Assembly (NCBI RefSeq): GCF_014205335.1
Contig: NZ_JACHNH010000001.1
Span: 5,326,501-5,390,500 of the forward strand
Direction of reading: 5' to 3'
DNA: 64,000 bases
Source of the DNA: Amorphoplanes digitatis
GTDB taxonomy: Bacteria; Actinomycetota; Actinomycetes; Mycobacteriales; Micromonosporaceae
Below, piece after piece: positions 41,295 to 49,622 of this stretch (its first letter is position 1; every line of letters begins with the position of its first letter). A program made the position numbers and the translations under genes. The notes below the pieces were generated by a model. The model saw nothing but the letters and a program-made list of their open reading frames with translations, made no database searches and was not told the origin of the DNA.

Positions 41295-42644
41295 TCAGTT
41301 GCCGCGGTCGCGCAGGAAGACGCGGGGGCTGGTCTCCCAGCTGTCGTCCGGGCCGGGCACGAGGTTCTTCGCGGTCGAGTCGAACGCGACGTAGCGGCCG
41401 TCCGCGGAGATGGCCACGTCGTGGCTTGATCCGGCGGACTCCGTGCCGTCGTGTGCCATGGTGGCGCGTTCGATGCCGCCGGTCTGCACGTCCCGCACGA
41501 AGACGTCCCATCGGGCGTTCCAGTCGTTCGGAACGAGGCCGTGCTGGCCGGAGATGAACGTGACGTATCGGCCGTCGGCCGAGATCGCCGGCGTCAGTGT
41601 CGGTGTGCGGCCCGGCGCCTCGCCCTGGTGCCGGAAGTCCTCCCGGCTGACCCAGGTCAGCTCGCCGGCGGCCAGGTCGAGGGCGTACATGTCGGCCTCG
41701 TTGTTGGTGTCACCGGCGACCAGGTTGCCGTCGGACTCGAACGCGATGTGCCGGCCGTCGGCGGAGATCTGCGCGACGTGGCTGGGCCCCGGGGACTGCG
41801 TGCCGTTCGCGGCGACGCTGACCCGCTGGGTGCTGCCGGTGCGGCGGTCGTGAACGAACACGTCCATGGCGCGGTTGGTGTCCGGGCGGACGTCCAGGTT
41901 GGACGCCCAGGAGACGAACGCCACGTAGCGGCCGTCGGCGGAGATCGACGTGTTGATGCTGAGGTCGTTCGCCTGCCGCCCGTAGTCGTCGACGCTGACC
42001 CGCTCGATGCGGCCGGTCTCGCGGTCGAAGACGAACGCGTCGTGCATGTCGTTTGTGTCGCCGGTCACCAGGTTGCCGGCCACCGACTCGAAGGCCACGA
42101 AGCGGCCGTCGGCCGACATCGCGGGGTTGAAGCTCTCCGAGTCCGGATCCGCGCCACCCTCCGGGCCGATCCGCTGCGTGGTGCCGGTCTGCCGGTCGTG
42201 GAGGAAGACGTCCCGCAGGCCGTTGGTGTCGCCGGCCACCAGGTTCGTGGCGCGGGAGATGAACGCGACGAACCTCCCGTCGGCGGAGATCGACGGGCTG
42301 TCGCTCGCCTTGTTGCCCTGCGTACCGGCGGAGGCGAGGCTGACCCGCTCCGTGCTGCCGGTCTGCCGGTCGCGGACGAAGATGTCGGAGGTGCGGTTGG
42401 TGTCGCCGGGCACGAGCGTCCTGGACTCCGACGAGAAGGCGACGTACCGGCCGTCGGCCGAGAGCGCGGGCTCCCGGCTGTAGTCGTCCGCCGGGTTCCG
42501 GCCGTCGGAGGTCACGCTGATCGCGGTCGTGGTGGCCGGCACGCCGTCGGCGTGCGCCGGTAGCCCTGTCGCCAGCGCGGCGACGGCCGCGCAACAGCAG
42601 CACAGCGCGATGCCGGCCCGTCGGCTCAATGGAGCTCTCTTCAT
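41295..42644 (-). CDS. Secreted TolB/WD40-like beta-propeller protein
   Basis: This 449-residue exported protein has an N-terminal signal peptide (residues 1-33: KR-rich start, hydrophobic stretch with four consecutive Cys, then LPAHADG). The remainder consists of about eight ~45-residue blades, each carrying ISADGRYVAF or a close variant followed by a D-rich turn (V.GDTN...DVFVHDRQTG). This is the PD40/TolB-like repeat. No catalytic domain is attached. An extracellular binding or scaffold role is likely. The gene stands alone with its own terminator; upstream (42645-42783) lies an AT-richer promoter region. Confidence 0.88.
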   Translation of the reverse strand: MKRAPLSRRAGIALCCCCAAVAALATGLPAHADGVPATTTAISVTSDGRNPADDYSREPALSADGRYVAFSSESRTLVPGDTNRTSDIFVRDRQTGSTERVSLASAGTQGNKASDSPSISADGRFVAFISRATNLVAGDTNGLRDVFLHDRQTGTTQRIGPEGGADPDSESFNPAMSADGRFVAFESVAGNLVTGDTNDMHDAFVFDRETGRIERVSVDDYGRQANDLSINTSISADGRYVAFVSWASNLDVRPDTNRAMDVFVHDRRTGSTQRVSVAANGTQSPGPSHVAQISADGRHIAFESDGNLVAGDTNNEADMYALDLAAGELTWVSREDFRHQGEAPGRTPTLTPAISADGRYVTFISGQHGLVPNDWNARWDVFVRDVQTGGIERATMAHDGTESAGSSHDVAISADGRYVAFDSTAKNLVPGPDDSWETSPRVFLRDRGN

Positions 42645-42783
42645 GGTGTCCCTTCACATGAGGTGTCGCCCGTACCACCAGCCGACGTTGGTGGTACGGG
42701 TCGATGACTTGATCGAGACATGATCATAAATGGATGCCGCAAAGGGGAGTTCAGGCGCCCTTGCCCCGCGTTATGGTCGGTGA

Positions 42784-43125
42784 ATGATCAATGGCGCTCA
42801 CGTGATCATCTACAGCCGTGACGCGGAGGCCGACCGCGACTTCTTCCGGGACACGCTCGGCTACCCGCACGTCGACGCCGGCCACGGCTGGCTCATCTTC
42901 CGGCTCCCGCCGGCCGAGGTGGCGATGCATCCGGCCGACGGCGAGCCGGCACACGAGCTCTACCTCATGTGCGACGACCTCGAGGCGACAATGGCGGAGC
43001 TGTCCGCCAAGGGCGTCGAGTGCACCGCGGTCACCGAGGAGCGCTGGGGTGTGCGCACGGCGCTGCGGCTGCCCGGCGGCAGCGAGCTCGGCCTCTACGA
43101 GCCGCGGCACCCGGTCGCGATCTGA
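42784..43125 (+). CDS. VOC-family (glyoxalase-like) protein
   Basis: This 113-residue single vicinal-oxygen-chelate module has the paired beta-alpha-beta-beta-beta units: MINGAHVIIYSRDAEADRDFFRDTLGYPHVD and LYLMCDDLEATMAELSAKGVE. A C-terminal GSELGLYEP carries the usual metal-site Glu. Proteins of this kind act as lyases, dioxygenases or resistance proteins (binding bleomycin-like drugs or fosfomycin); the exact activity is not predictable. The 3' end lies one base from the convergent truncated haemoglobin gene. Confidence 0.88.
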   Translation: MINGAHVIIYSRDAEADRDFFRDTLGYPHVDAGHGWLIFRLPPAEVAMHPADGEPAHELYLMCDDLEATMAELSAKGVECTAVTEERWGVRTALRLPGGSELGLYEPRHPVAI

Positions 43126-43126
43126 T

Positions 43127-43573
43127 TCAGGCCTGCGGGCCGTCCCAGTTCCAGCGCGGGATGCTCAGGCCCGCGGGGACGTCGTCGGCGGACTCGGGAT
43201 AGCGCGCCATCGTCGTGGTGGTGGCCCAGGCGAAGTAGTCGTGCAGCACGCCGCGCAGCGGCTCCGCCGAGAGGCCGGCGTCGGCCAGGGCCTGGTCGAA
43301 ACAGGCGATCGCGCGGCGGTCCATCTCCTCGTGCGCGCCGTTGCCGCTGTGCATCCGCACGACCGAGGTCTCGTCGCCGTAGCGTTCCGAATAGGTGGCC
43401 GGCCCGCCGAGGGCCTCTCCCCAGTACGCGGCGAGGCGCTCGGTGTGCCGCGGGTGGAAGCCGTGGCTGAACGCGTGGCCGACGACCTCGTCGTCCATCA
43501 CCCGCCGGTGCCAGGCGCCGGCCAGGTGGAGCAGGCCCTCGGCGCCGCCGGCGGCCTCGTACACGCTTGACAT
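43127..43573 (-). CDS. Group II truncated haemoglobin (globin-like)
   Basis: This 148-residue globin has YEAAGGAEGLLHLAGAWHRRVMDDE (helices A-B-C of truncated haemoglobins), AFSHGFHPRHTERLAAYWGEALGGP (E-helix, with HTERLAAYW as the family core) and a distal HSGNGAHEEMD segment followed by the F/G region. The proximal His is expected in HSGNGAH. Such proteins bind oxygen or NO. Given the DevR and nitrate genes nearby, a role in NO/O2 handling is plausible but unproven. It starts at ATG 43573, directly after the GPP34 gene. Confidence 0.85.
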   Translation of the reverse strand: MSSVYEAAGGAEGLLHLAGAWHRRVMDDEVVGHAFSHGFHPRHTERLAAYWGEALGGPATYSERYGDETSVVRMHSGNGAHEEMDRRAIACFDQALADAGLSAEPLRGVLHDYFAWATTTTMARYPESADDVPAGLSIPRWNWDGPQA

Positions 43574-43593
43574 GACTTCAGGATGCCACCGGA

Positions 43594-44220
43594 TCAGCCC
43601 GCGCTGCTCGCGGCGGCGGCCTGGATCGATCTGCGCAGCGCGGTGCCGATCGGCGCGCTGAGGTCCGTGAGTTCCTGGATGCGCCGCTTGCCGGCGCGCC
43701 TGGCCCGGCGGTCGAGGACCAGGTTGAGCTCGCCCGCGGTGACGATGGCGACCAGCGCGGCGTCGGCGGCGTCGACCCGGCCGATGGGGTCCTTCAGGGC
43801 GCCGCGGACCCGGCCGAGGAGCTCCTTGCGTACGCGGGGGTCGCGGATGGTCACCCTGGTCGTGGGGAACAGCCCGAGGATCCGGTGTGGCTGGAGCCGG
43901 ACCCAGCCGTTGTCGGCGAGCTGGCGGCGTACCGCGCTGATGGCGGCGCGGTGACGGCGGCCGACCCAGTGCTGCCACTTGCGCGGCCGGGAGGCGGCGA
44001 TCTCCGCGAGGAGCGCCTCCAGCACGGGATCGTGGCCGGCCCGCCGGACGACGGCGGCGGCGCGGCCACCCTCGTCGATGAGGCGGCCGTCGAGGTGGAG
44101 GTCGGCGAGCGCCGCGGCGCGGAGCATGGCGCCGAGGTTGGTGCCCATGCCCACCCGGCCCTTGTCCGGGTTGAAGGCCAGCAGGTAGATCCGCTGCGGA
44201 AGGCTGTCGGGTACCGCCAT
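43594..44220 (-). CDS. GPP34 (Golgi phosphoprotein 3-like) family protein
   Basis: This 208-residue soluble protein opens with LPQRIYLLAFNPDKGRVGMG, followed by AMLRAAALADLHLDGRL and later DAADAALVAIVTAGELNLVL, the GPP34 fold. In eukaryotes the family binds phosphatidylinositol-4-phosphate; in actinobacteria it is widespread but of unknown role, often near membrane-organising genes. Here it follows an RHH gene by one base and an SPFH gene, giving a three-gene operon. The ATG at 44220 begins right at the conserved start. Confidence 0.87.
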   Translation of the reverse strand: MAVPDSLPQRIYLLAFNPDKGRVGMGTNLGAMLRAAALADLHLDGRLIDEGGRAAAVVRRAGHDPVLEALLAEIAASRPRKWQHWVGRRHRAAISAVRRQLADNGWVRLQPHRILGLFPTTRVTIRDPRVRKELLGRVRGALKDPIGRVDAADAALVAIVTAGELNLVLDRRARRAGKRRIQELTDLSAPIGTALRRSIQAAAASSAG

Positions 44221-44221
44221 G

Positions 44222-44437
44222 TCATTCCTCTTCCGGCTCGGGCGTGGTGGGTGGTCTGCCGGGTCCGCGCATCCGGCCGACCCCGCCGGGCAGGCGGGCG
44301 GCGTCGGCGAGTGCCTTGCGCAGCAGGTACTCGATCTGCGCGTTCGTGCTGCGAAGCTCGTCACCGGCCCAGCGCGCGAGCGCGTCGTGCACGGCGGGAT
44401 CGAGCCGCAGGAGAAGCTTCTTCCGCTCGGTGGCCAT
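44222..44437 (-). CDS. Small Arc/RHH-type DNA-binding protein
   Basis: This 71-residue protein reads MATERKKLLLRLDPAVHDALARWAGDELRSTNAQIEYLLRKAL from its start when taken in short parts: KKLLLRLDP is the beta strand, AVHDALARWA and STNAQIEYLL the two helices of a ribbon-helix-helix dimer. The tail is Gly/Pro-rich. It probably regulates its own operon; the 16-bp palindrome at 45394-45409 upstream of the SPFH gene is the natural candidate operator. It sits between the SPFH and GPP34 genes with gaps of 4 and 1 bases. Confidence 0.85.
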   Translation of the reverse strand: MATERKKLLLRLDPAVHDALARWAGDELRSTNAQIEYLLRKALADAARLPGGVGRMRGPGRPPTTPEPEEE

Positions 44438-44441
44438 GTGC

Positions 44442-45353
44442 CTAGGAGTAGAGGGTTCCCGTGTTGACCACGGGCTGGGCGTCCCGGTCGCCACAGAGGA
44501 CGACCAGCAGGTTGCTGACCATCGCGGCCTTGCGCTCCTCGTCGAGGTCGACGACGTCGTTCTCGGCGAGGCGGGTCAGCGCCATCTCCACCATGCCCAC
44601 CGCACCCTCGACGATGCGGGTACGGGCGGCGACGATGGCGTTCGCCTGCTGCCGGCGGAGCATGGCGTGTGCGATCTCGGGCGAGTAGGCCAGGCGGGTC
44701 AGCCGGGATTCGATGATCTTCACTCCCGCGGCGGCGACCCGCACGCCGATCTCCTCCGACAGCCGGGCGGTTATCTCGTCGGCGTTGTCGCGCAGGGACA
44801 TCGCGGCGGTGTCGTGCGAGTCGTAGGAGTAGCTGTTGGCGATGTGCCGGACCGCGGTCTCGGTCTGTATGGCGACGAACTCGATGAAGTCGTCGACCTC
44901 GAAGACGGCGCGGGCGGTATCCTCGACCTGCCAGACGACGACGGCGGCGATCTCGATGGGGTTGCCGTCGGCGTCGTTGACCTTGAGCACGTCGGTCTCG
45001 TGGTTGCGGATGCGGGTGGAGACCCGGCGCCGGGCGGTGAGCGGGTTGACCCAGCGGAGTCCGTCCGTGCGGACGGTCCCGGTGTAGCGGCCGAGGAGCT
45101 GAATCACGCGGGCCTCGCCGGGCGAGACCGGGGTGAGGCCGGCGAGGGCGATCAGAGCGGCCAGTCCGAGCACGGCGCCGAGGCCGATGAGGCCCCAGAC
45201 GGCCGCGGCGTTCTCCTGCTGCGCGCCAACGACGCAGGCGACGCCGCCGAGGACGATCGCCAGGACACTCACGGCGAGGACCGGCCAGCCCGAGGCTCCC
45301 CGGGCGATGCGCTCGCGTACCTGCGGTGCCGGCAGATCGAGGTGTTCAGTCAA
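44442..45353 (-). CDS. SPFH/Band-7 (slipin-like) membrane protein
   Basis: This 303-residue protein has two hydrophobic segments (about residues 26-50 and 58-78) and then the SPFH domain: TPVSPGEARVIQLLGRYTGTVR, VSTRIRNHETDVLKVNDADG, IEIAAVVVWQV and later ISYDSHD-like SYSYDSHDTAAMSLRDNADE and ESRLTRLAYSPEIAHAMLRRQQA. SPFH proteins form membrane microdomain scaffolds. It is read from a TTG at 45351-45353 with AAGGAG at good spacing. First gene of the SPFH-RHH-GPP34 operon; a palindrome lies 41 bases upstream. Confidence 0.92.
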   Translation of the reverse strand: MTEHLDLPAPQVRERIARGASGWPVLAVSVLAIVLGGVACVVGAQQENAAAVWGLIGLGAVLGLAALIALAGLTPVSPGEARVIQLLGRYTGTVRTDGLRWVNPLTARRRVSTRIRNHETDVLKVNDADGNPIEIAAVVVWQVEDTARAVFEVDDFIEFVAIQTETAVRHIANSYSYDSHDTAAMSLRDNADEITARLSEEIGVRVAAAGVKIIESRLTRLAYSPEIAHAMLRRQQANAIVAARTRIVEGAVGMVEMALTRLAENDVVDLDEERKAAMVSNLLVVLCGDRDAQPVVNTGTLYS

Positions 45354-45393
45354 CGTGGGGCTCCTTCGCGATGATTGATGTCCCGAGACTAGC

Positions 45394-45409
45394 AAAGTGA
45401 TATCACTTT
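45394..45409. promoter_or_regulatory. 16-bp perfect palindrome, probable operator of the SPFH-RHH-GPP34 operon
   Basis: AAAGTGATATCACTTT is fully self-complementary and strikingly AT-rich for this genome. It sits 41 bases upstream of the SPFH start and 30 bases upstream of the plus-strand remnant gene at 45439. The RHH protein of the operon is the likely ligand; that assignment is inference. Confidence 0.75.
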
Positions 45410-45438
45410 TCCAAGCCGGGCCCGGTAACCTGTCGCGG

Positions 45439-46009
45439 GTGCCCCGAGCCGACGAATCGGCCGCCATGGCCGCCGCCGGGTCGCTCGCCCGCTCCATCGC
45501 CGACATCGCCGGCGCCACGGCCCGGTCGGTGATCCTGCACGGTTCCCTGTCCGCCGGCGGATTCCGCCCCGGCCGCAGCGACATCGACCTGCTCGCCGTC
45601 GTCGACGGCGGCCTCACCGATGCGCGGGCGGCGGCCGTCGAGCGCCTGCTGCGTCAGGCGGATGCCAGCGACGCGGCGGGCATCGATCTGCACGTCGTGA
45701 CGTCCGAGGCGGGCCGACTGGGTCGTCGACCGCGGCCGCCACTGGTTACGGACCTGGCGATCGCGCACCGACGACGACGCGCACGCCGCCTTCATGGTTC
45801 TCACCGCCTGCCGCATCTGGCACTTCGCGGTCGAGAACGCGCACTGCTCCAAGGCTCAGGCCGCGCGGTGGGCACTCGGCCGCCGCCACCGGCTGACGGC
45901 CGTCCGGCAGGCGATCGAGCAGTACGAGCGGGACCCGGCGACCGTGGTCGACGAGCACGCCATAGCGGAACTGCTCGACCACGTGCTCGCGGCGACGGCG
46001 CCCGGGTGA
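45439..46009 (+). pseudogene. Broken AadA-like nucleotidyltransferase
   Basis: Two pieces in different frames match a nucleotidyltransferase with a C-terminal AadA/DUF4111-type domain. Frame 1 (45439 to about 45750, GTG start) has AGATARSVILHGSLSAGGF and GRSDIDLLAVV, the NTase core. The second piece (about 45750 to 46009, other frame) has VLTACRIWHFAVENAHCSKA and QAARWALGR, then YERDP. About 70 residues expected between the pieces are missing and the reading frame changes, so an internal deletion or deletion plus frameshift is likely. A short product from ATG 45794 is possible but would lack the active site. Confidence 0.75.
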
Positions 46010-46026
46010 GTAGCGGGCGAGGCGGT

Positions 46027-46461
46027 TCAGTCGCGCGCCCGGCCGGCCTCGCCCCAGACGGCCAGCTCGCCGCCGGCCAGGCACACGATCAGGAGGCCGC
46101 CCGGACCGGCGACCGCCCAGGACTCGAAGTCGACGTCGACGCCGACCGACAGCTCCGACCCGCTACCGAAGGCGATCCGCAGCTCGCCGGCGTCCGTCGC
46201 GCGCGCCGCCGTGACGACGTCGCCGAGCAGCATCGCGAGGACGTCCGAGGGCTTCTCGCCCGGCTCGACGTCGAATCGGCCGCCCGGCCCGGTCAGCCGG
46301 GCGGGGGTTTCGATCAACACCTGCAACCCGCCCGAGAAATTCAGGACGACGACGTGACCGAGCCGCACGTACTCCAGCTTCCGCCCGGCCAGCCGGTCGA
46401 TCGGGCGCTCCCGCCGCGGACGCCGTCCGGCGTCCATTGCGGCGACCATGACTGGCAGCAT
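46027..46461 (-). CDS. DUF6188-like protein of unknown function
   Basis: This roughly 144-residue soluble protein starts at the ATG 46461, which has GAGG five bases upstream; an earlier ATG at 46515 lacks such a site. The core reads DRLAGRKLEYVRLGHVVVLNF, a beta-rich small domain, then LTGPGGRFDVEPGEK and FGSGSELSVGVDVDFESWAVAG. Proteins like this occur as orphan small genes and next to polymorphic-toxin loci, sometimes as immunity-like proteins, but no toxin is adjacent here. The function is unknown. Confidence 0.7.
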   Translation of the reverse strand: MLPVMVAAMDAGRRPRRERPIDRLAGRKLEYVRLGHVVVLNFSGGLQVLIETPARLTGPGGRFDVEPGEKPSDVLAMLLGDVVTAARATDAGELRIAFGSGSELSVGVDVDFESWAVAGPGGLLIVCLAGGELAVWGEAGRARD

Positions 46462-46626
46462 GAGTACCTCGATCGGCTCGTCGGACCACTGACGGCAGGA
46501 CCGTAGCCCGGCCATTCATAAGAGAGCCTTAAAACATGGCGCAGGTTCACATCCGGCCCGGTCGATCCCGTGACGGCGGCGGAAATCGGCTCGTACCCGG
46601 CGCCGCCGGGCGGCAGGATGCCGGGT

Positions 46627-47535
46627 GTGACGCTGCACGAGAACGAGATCCCGATCGACGAGGACGTGGTCCGGTCGCTGCTCCGCGAGCAGCGACCCGA
46701 CCTGGCCTCGCTGCCGCTGTCGCCGGCGGGCGCGGGCACCGAGAACGTCATGTACCGGCTCGGGGACGAGCTGCTCGTGCGGGTGCCGCGCACCGCGGCC
46801 AAGGCGGCGGCCCTGCGCAAGGAGCAGGCCTGGTTGCCCCGGCTGGCGCCGCTGCTGACGTACCGGATTCCGGAACCGGTGCACGCCGGCGCGCCCGGCG
46901 CCGCGTTTCCCGTGCCCTGGTCGATATTCCGCTGGATCGACGGCGCCGAGCCCGGGCCGGACACCGTACGGGACTGGGCCGCCCTCGGCACCGATCTGGC
47001 CGCGTTCGTGCGGGAGCTGCACGGCCTCGACCTCATGGGCGCGAGCCGCGCCGGCGAGCTCAGCTGGTATCGCGGCGGCGACCTGAAGGCCTGTGACGAG
47101 TGGATCAGCGCCGCGTTCGGTGACTGCCGGACCACCGTTTCCGCGGGCCTCGACGTCGACATCCTGGAGCGGATCTGGCGCGACGCCGTCGCGCTGCCCG
47201 AGCCCGCGGGGCCGCACGTCTGGCTGCACGGCGACCTCAAGCCGACAAACCTCCTGGTGGAGCGGGGGCGGCTGCGGGCCGTCATCGACTTCGGGGCGCT
47301 GTCGGTCGGCGCACCGGACGCCGAGCACGCCACCGTCTGGGACCTGCCGCCGGCGGCGCGGCGGGCGTACTGGGACGCCGCGGACCTCGACGATCACACC
47401 TGGGCCCGCGCCCGGGCCTGGGCGGTCGGGGTGGGCGTCAGCGGAATCTCCTACTACTGGAACACCTATCCCGCCTTCGTCGCCGAATGCCGGGCGAGGC
47501 TCGAGAACATCCTCGGCGACGCGGCCACCCGCTGA
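46627..47535 (+). CDS. Aminoglycoside phosphotransferase (APH)-fold kinase
   Basis: This 302-residue protein kinase-like enzyme has an N-lobe GAGTENVMYRLGDELLVRVPR, the catalytic HGDLKPTNLLVERGRL (Brenner motif HGDxxxxN) and AVIDFGALSVGAPDAE (metal-binding DFG). WDLPPAARRAYW and the C-terminal helices fit macrolide/aminoglycoside kinase relatives; many actinobacterial members have other substrates, so resistance is not implied. The GTG at 46627 has AGGA about seven bases upstream; an ATG at 46618 is less well spaced. Confidence 0.9.
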   Translation: MTLHENEIPIDEDVVRSLLREQRPDLASLPLSPAGAGTENVMYRLGDELLVRVPRTAAKAAALRKEQAWLPRLAPLLTYRIPEPVHAGAPGAAFPVPWSIFRWIDGAEPGPDTVRDWAALGTDLAAFVRELHGLDLMGASRAGELSWYRGGDLKACDEWISAAFGDCRTTVSAGLDVDILERIWRDAVALPEPAGPHVWLHGDLKPTNLLVERGRLRAVIDFGALSVGAPDAEHATVWDLPPAARRAYWDAADLDDHTWARARAWAVGVGVSGISYYWNTYPAFVAECRARLENILGDAATR

Positions 47536-47640
47536 TCGGCGGAGCTGTCCGGATTCCGACTCGGTCGGTACACATCAAGGCCGCGCCAAGCCCGTCATTT
47601 CTTGTAGCGGCTCCCGGAGCCGTGTCCAGGAGGCAGTGAC

Positions 47641-48810
47641 ATGACTGACGTGGCTTCGAGGCTCCGCCCTCTCGACATCCCCGCCATCCCCGCCGTCGGT
47701 GAGATCGGCGGGCCGACGGCCGGCGTGTGGCGCGAGGGAACGCTGACGCGGGCCGCCGAGCTGGAGACGCTGAGCGCGTGGATGTGCAAGCACTGCTCGG
47801 GCTCCCAGTACGAGGCGCTCATGGACGCCGTCCCGGTGCACCTTCGCGCCGCCAGGGAGGCGGCCTTGAGGATCAAGCCGTCGGGGAGGCCGTTCCACAT
47901 CGCGCCGTCGATCCAGCGCGCGATGAGCAATCTCGACGCCGCCGAGGCCAATCTGCTGGGATTCGCCCAACCGGCATACCTTCTCGGGCAGATGCCGGGC
48001 CTGCTCAACCACGTGCAGCGGCATCTGCGGCCGAGCGACCCGCGCCGGCAGGAGTTCGAGCGCATCGCGCAGCGGCTCGGCGCGAAGGACCCCGATCATG
48101 CCCTGGTCGACAGGGCGGTACGACCGATCGAGCTGGAGCAGGCCGACCAGATCATCGAGAGCGAGCGCCGCAAGATCGTCACCATCGTGCGCGGCGCGAG
48201 CTCGGAGGCGCTCCGTGAGCAACTGCGGCTGCGCAGCTTCCGCAACGTGCTGGTTGCCGCCGTCGTCGGCCTGATGTTGCTGGCCATCGCCATCGCCGTC
48301 CTGGGGTGGCTCTACCCGACCCGGGTGCCGCTGTGCTTCCAGCCCTCTCTCGAATCCGGCGAGAGCGTGGTGGTCTGTCCCACCGCCTACTCGGACCGGC
48401 TGCCCGCCGATCAGCAGCTCGGTCCCGAGCTCAACGAACGCATCACGCAGGCCGCCAAGCCCTGGGACCACCTCACCGTCGAGCTGATCGGCCTGACCGC
48501 CGCCGCGATCGCGGGCGCCGCCGCGATCGGCGGCTTCCGTGGCTCCTCGGAGTCGCTCAACCTGCCCGTTCTGCTCACCCTGCTGAAGCTGCCGACGGGC
48601 GCGCTCACGGCGTTCCTCGGCGTGCTGCTCATCCGGGGCCAGTTCATCCCCGGACTCAGCGCCCTCGACACGCCCGCGCAGATCCTCTCCTGGGCCCTGG
48701 TGTTCGGGTTCGCGCAGCACCTGTTCACCCGCTTCGTCGATCAACAGGGCCAGACCGTGCTCAACAACGTGCGCCCGCCCGACAAGGGCGAGGAGACCGG
48801 CACGCGCTGA
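47641..48810 (+). CDS. Membrane protein of unknown function with long soluble N-terminal half
   Basis: This 389-residue protein has a strong ribosome site (aggaggcagtgac) before the ATG. Residues 1-190 are soluble and helical (ELETLSAWMCKHCSGSQYEALMD, FAQPAYLLGQMPGLLNHV, then a charged helix ERRKIVTIVRGASSEALREQ). Four membrane segments follow at about 201-222, 282-300, 315-335 and 342-360, with a 55-residue outside loop containing two Cys between the first two. No catalytic motif is recognised. It is monocistronic. The Cys/His near the start (CKHC) could bind a metal. Confidence 0.8.
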   Translation: MTDVASRLRPLDIPAIPAVGEIGGPTAGVWREGTLTRAAELETLSAWMCKHCSGSQYEALMDAVPVHLRAAREAALRIKPSGRPFHIAPSIQRAMSNLDAAEANLLGFAQPAYLLGQMPGLLNHVQRHLRPSDPRRQEFERIAQRLGAKDPDHALVDRAVRPIELEQADQIIESERRKIVTIVRGASSEALREQLRLRSFRNVLVAAVVGLMLLAIAIAVLGWLYPTRVPLCFQPSLESGESVVVCPTAYSDRLPADQQLGPELNERITQAAKPWDHLTVELIGLTAAAIAGAAAIGGFRGSSESLNLPVLLTLLKLPTGALTAFLGVLLIRGQFIPGLSALDTPAQILSWALVFGFAQHLFTRFVDQQGQTVLNNVRPPDKGEETGTR

Positions 48811-48819
48811 CCCTGAAGG

Positions 48820-49512
48820 TCAGGCGGGTCCACCCCGGTCCGCGATGGTGACGCAGCAGCGGCCGGGCGCCGGGTCGAGCCGGGCGCACAGGTCACCGGC
48901 GCCGATCGCGTCGAGGACGCCGCCGACGAGGTCGAGGTTGATGCCGCAGACGAGTTGCGGGTATTCGGCGGCGAGGCTGTGGAAGGGGCAGTTGGCGAGG
49001 ATGATCCCGTGCGCCGCCGGGCGTGGCTCGTAGCCGTGGCGTTCCAGGATCTCGGTGACCCGCTCCGCCGCCGGCCGTCGCGCGCCGCCAGCCGCCTCGC
49101 CGATGCGGCGGCCGGTCGTTCTCGCTGCCCCGGTCAGGGCCTCGGCGAGTGGGACACCGGCGCGGCCGGCGGCGGTGATCGCCTCGGCCATCACCTGGCC
49201 GGCGAGGTAGTAGCTGCGCGCGGGCAGGGTCACCGCGATGTCCCGGCCCGCGCGGCGGTACAGCTTGGCGGGCCGGCCCGCGCCGGGGCCGCCGCGCCCG
49301 GGCGGGCGGCTGTACTGGACCTCCAGCAGCCCGTCGGCGACGAGGCGGTCGAGGTTGAACTTGGCAACGTGGTGCGCGACGCCGGTTCCCGCGGCGGCGT
49401 CCTCCCGGCTGACCGGCGCGTCCTTGGAGACCACGTAGCGGTACAGCCGGCGGCGCACCGGCTCGCTCAGCGCCGCGACGCTTGTCACGTCGGCCACGAA
49501 GTCGTCGGTCAC
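48820..49512 (-). CDS. HTH transcriptional regulator with conserved C-terminal cysteines (SufR/ArsR-like)
   Basis: This 230-residue protein has an N-terminal winged helix (ALSEPVRRRLYRYVVSKDAPVS, AAAGTGVAHHVAKFNLDRLV). The C-terminal part carries ANCPFHSLAAEYPQLVCGIN and later GRCCV; this Cys arrangement resembles the Fe-S ligand set of SufR-like regulators, so iron-sulfur or metal sensing is plausible. The GTG start at 49512 follows GGGAGG. Divergent to the DoxX-like/folE genes across a region with three TTCTAACG boxes, it most likely controls them. Confidence 0.85.
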   Translation of the reverse strand: MTDDFVADVTSVAALSEPVRRRLYRYVVSKDAPVSREDAAAGTGVAHHVAKFNLDRLVADGLLEVQYSRPPGRGGPGAGRPAKLYRRAGRDIAVTLPARSYYLAGQVMAEAITAAGRAGVPLAEALTGAARTTGRRIGEAAGGARRPAAERVTEILERHGYEPRPAAHGIILANCPFHSLAAEYPQLVCGINLDLVGGVLDAIGAGDLCARLDPAPGRCCVTIADRGGPA

Positions 49513-49542
49513 GGCACCTCCCAGTGCACTCGAGGACGCCCA

Positions 49543-49611
49543 TTCTAACGGACACCATCCTTGACGAAATCGCTCCGCGAGTTCTAACGTCATTGAAACT
49601 TTCCGTTAGAA
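49543..49611. promoter_or_regulatory. Three TTCTAACG boxes between the SufR-like regulator and the DoxX-like gene
   Basis: TTCTAACGGA at 49543-49552 and its exact complement TCCGTTAGAA at 49602-49611 form a 10-bp inverted repeat 49 bases apart. A third copy, TTCTAACGT, lies at 49582-49590. The set sits between two divergent starts (49512 and 49623), the last copy only 12 bases from the DoxX-like start, as expected for a repressor site. Confidence 0.7.
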
Positions 49612-49622
49612 GGGAGCTGGCC

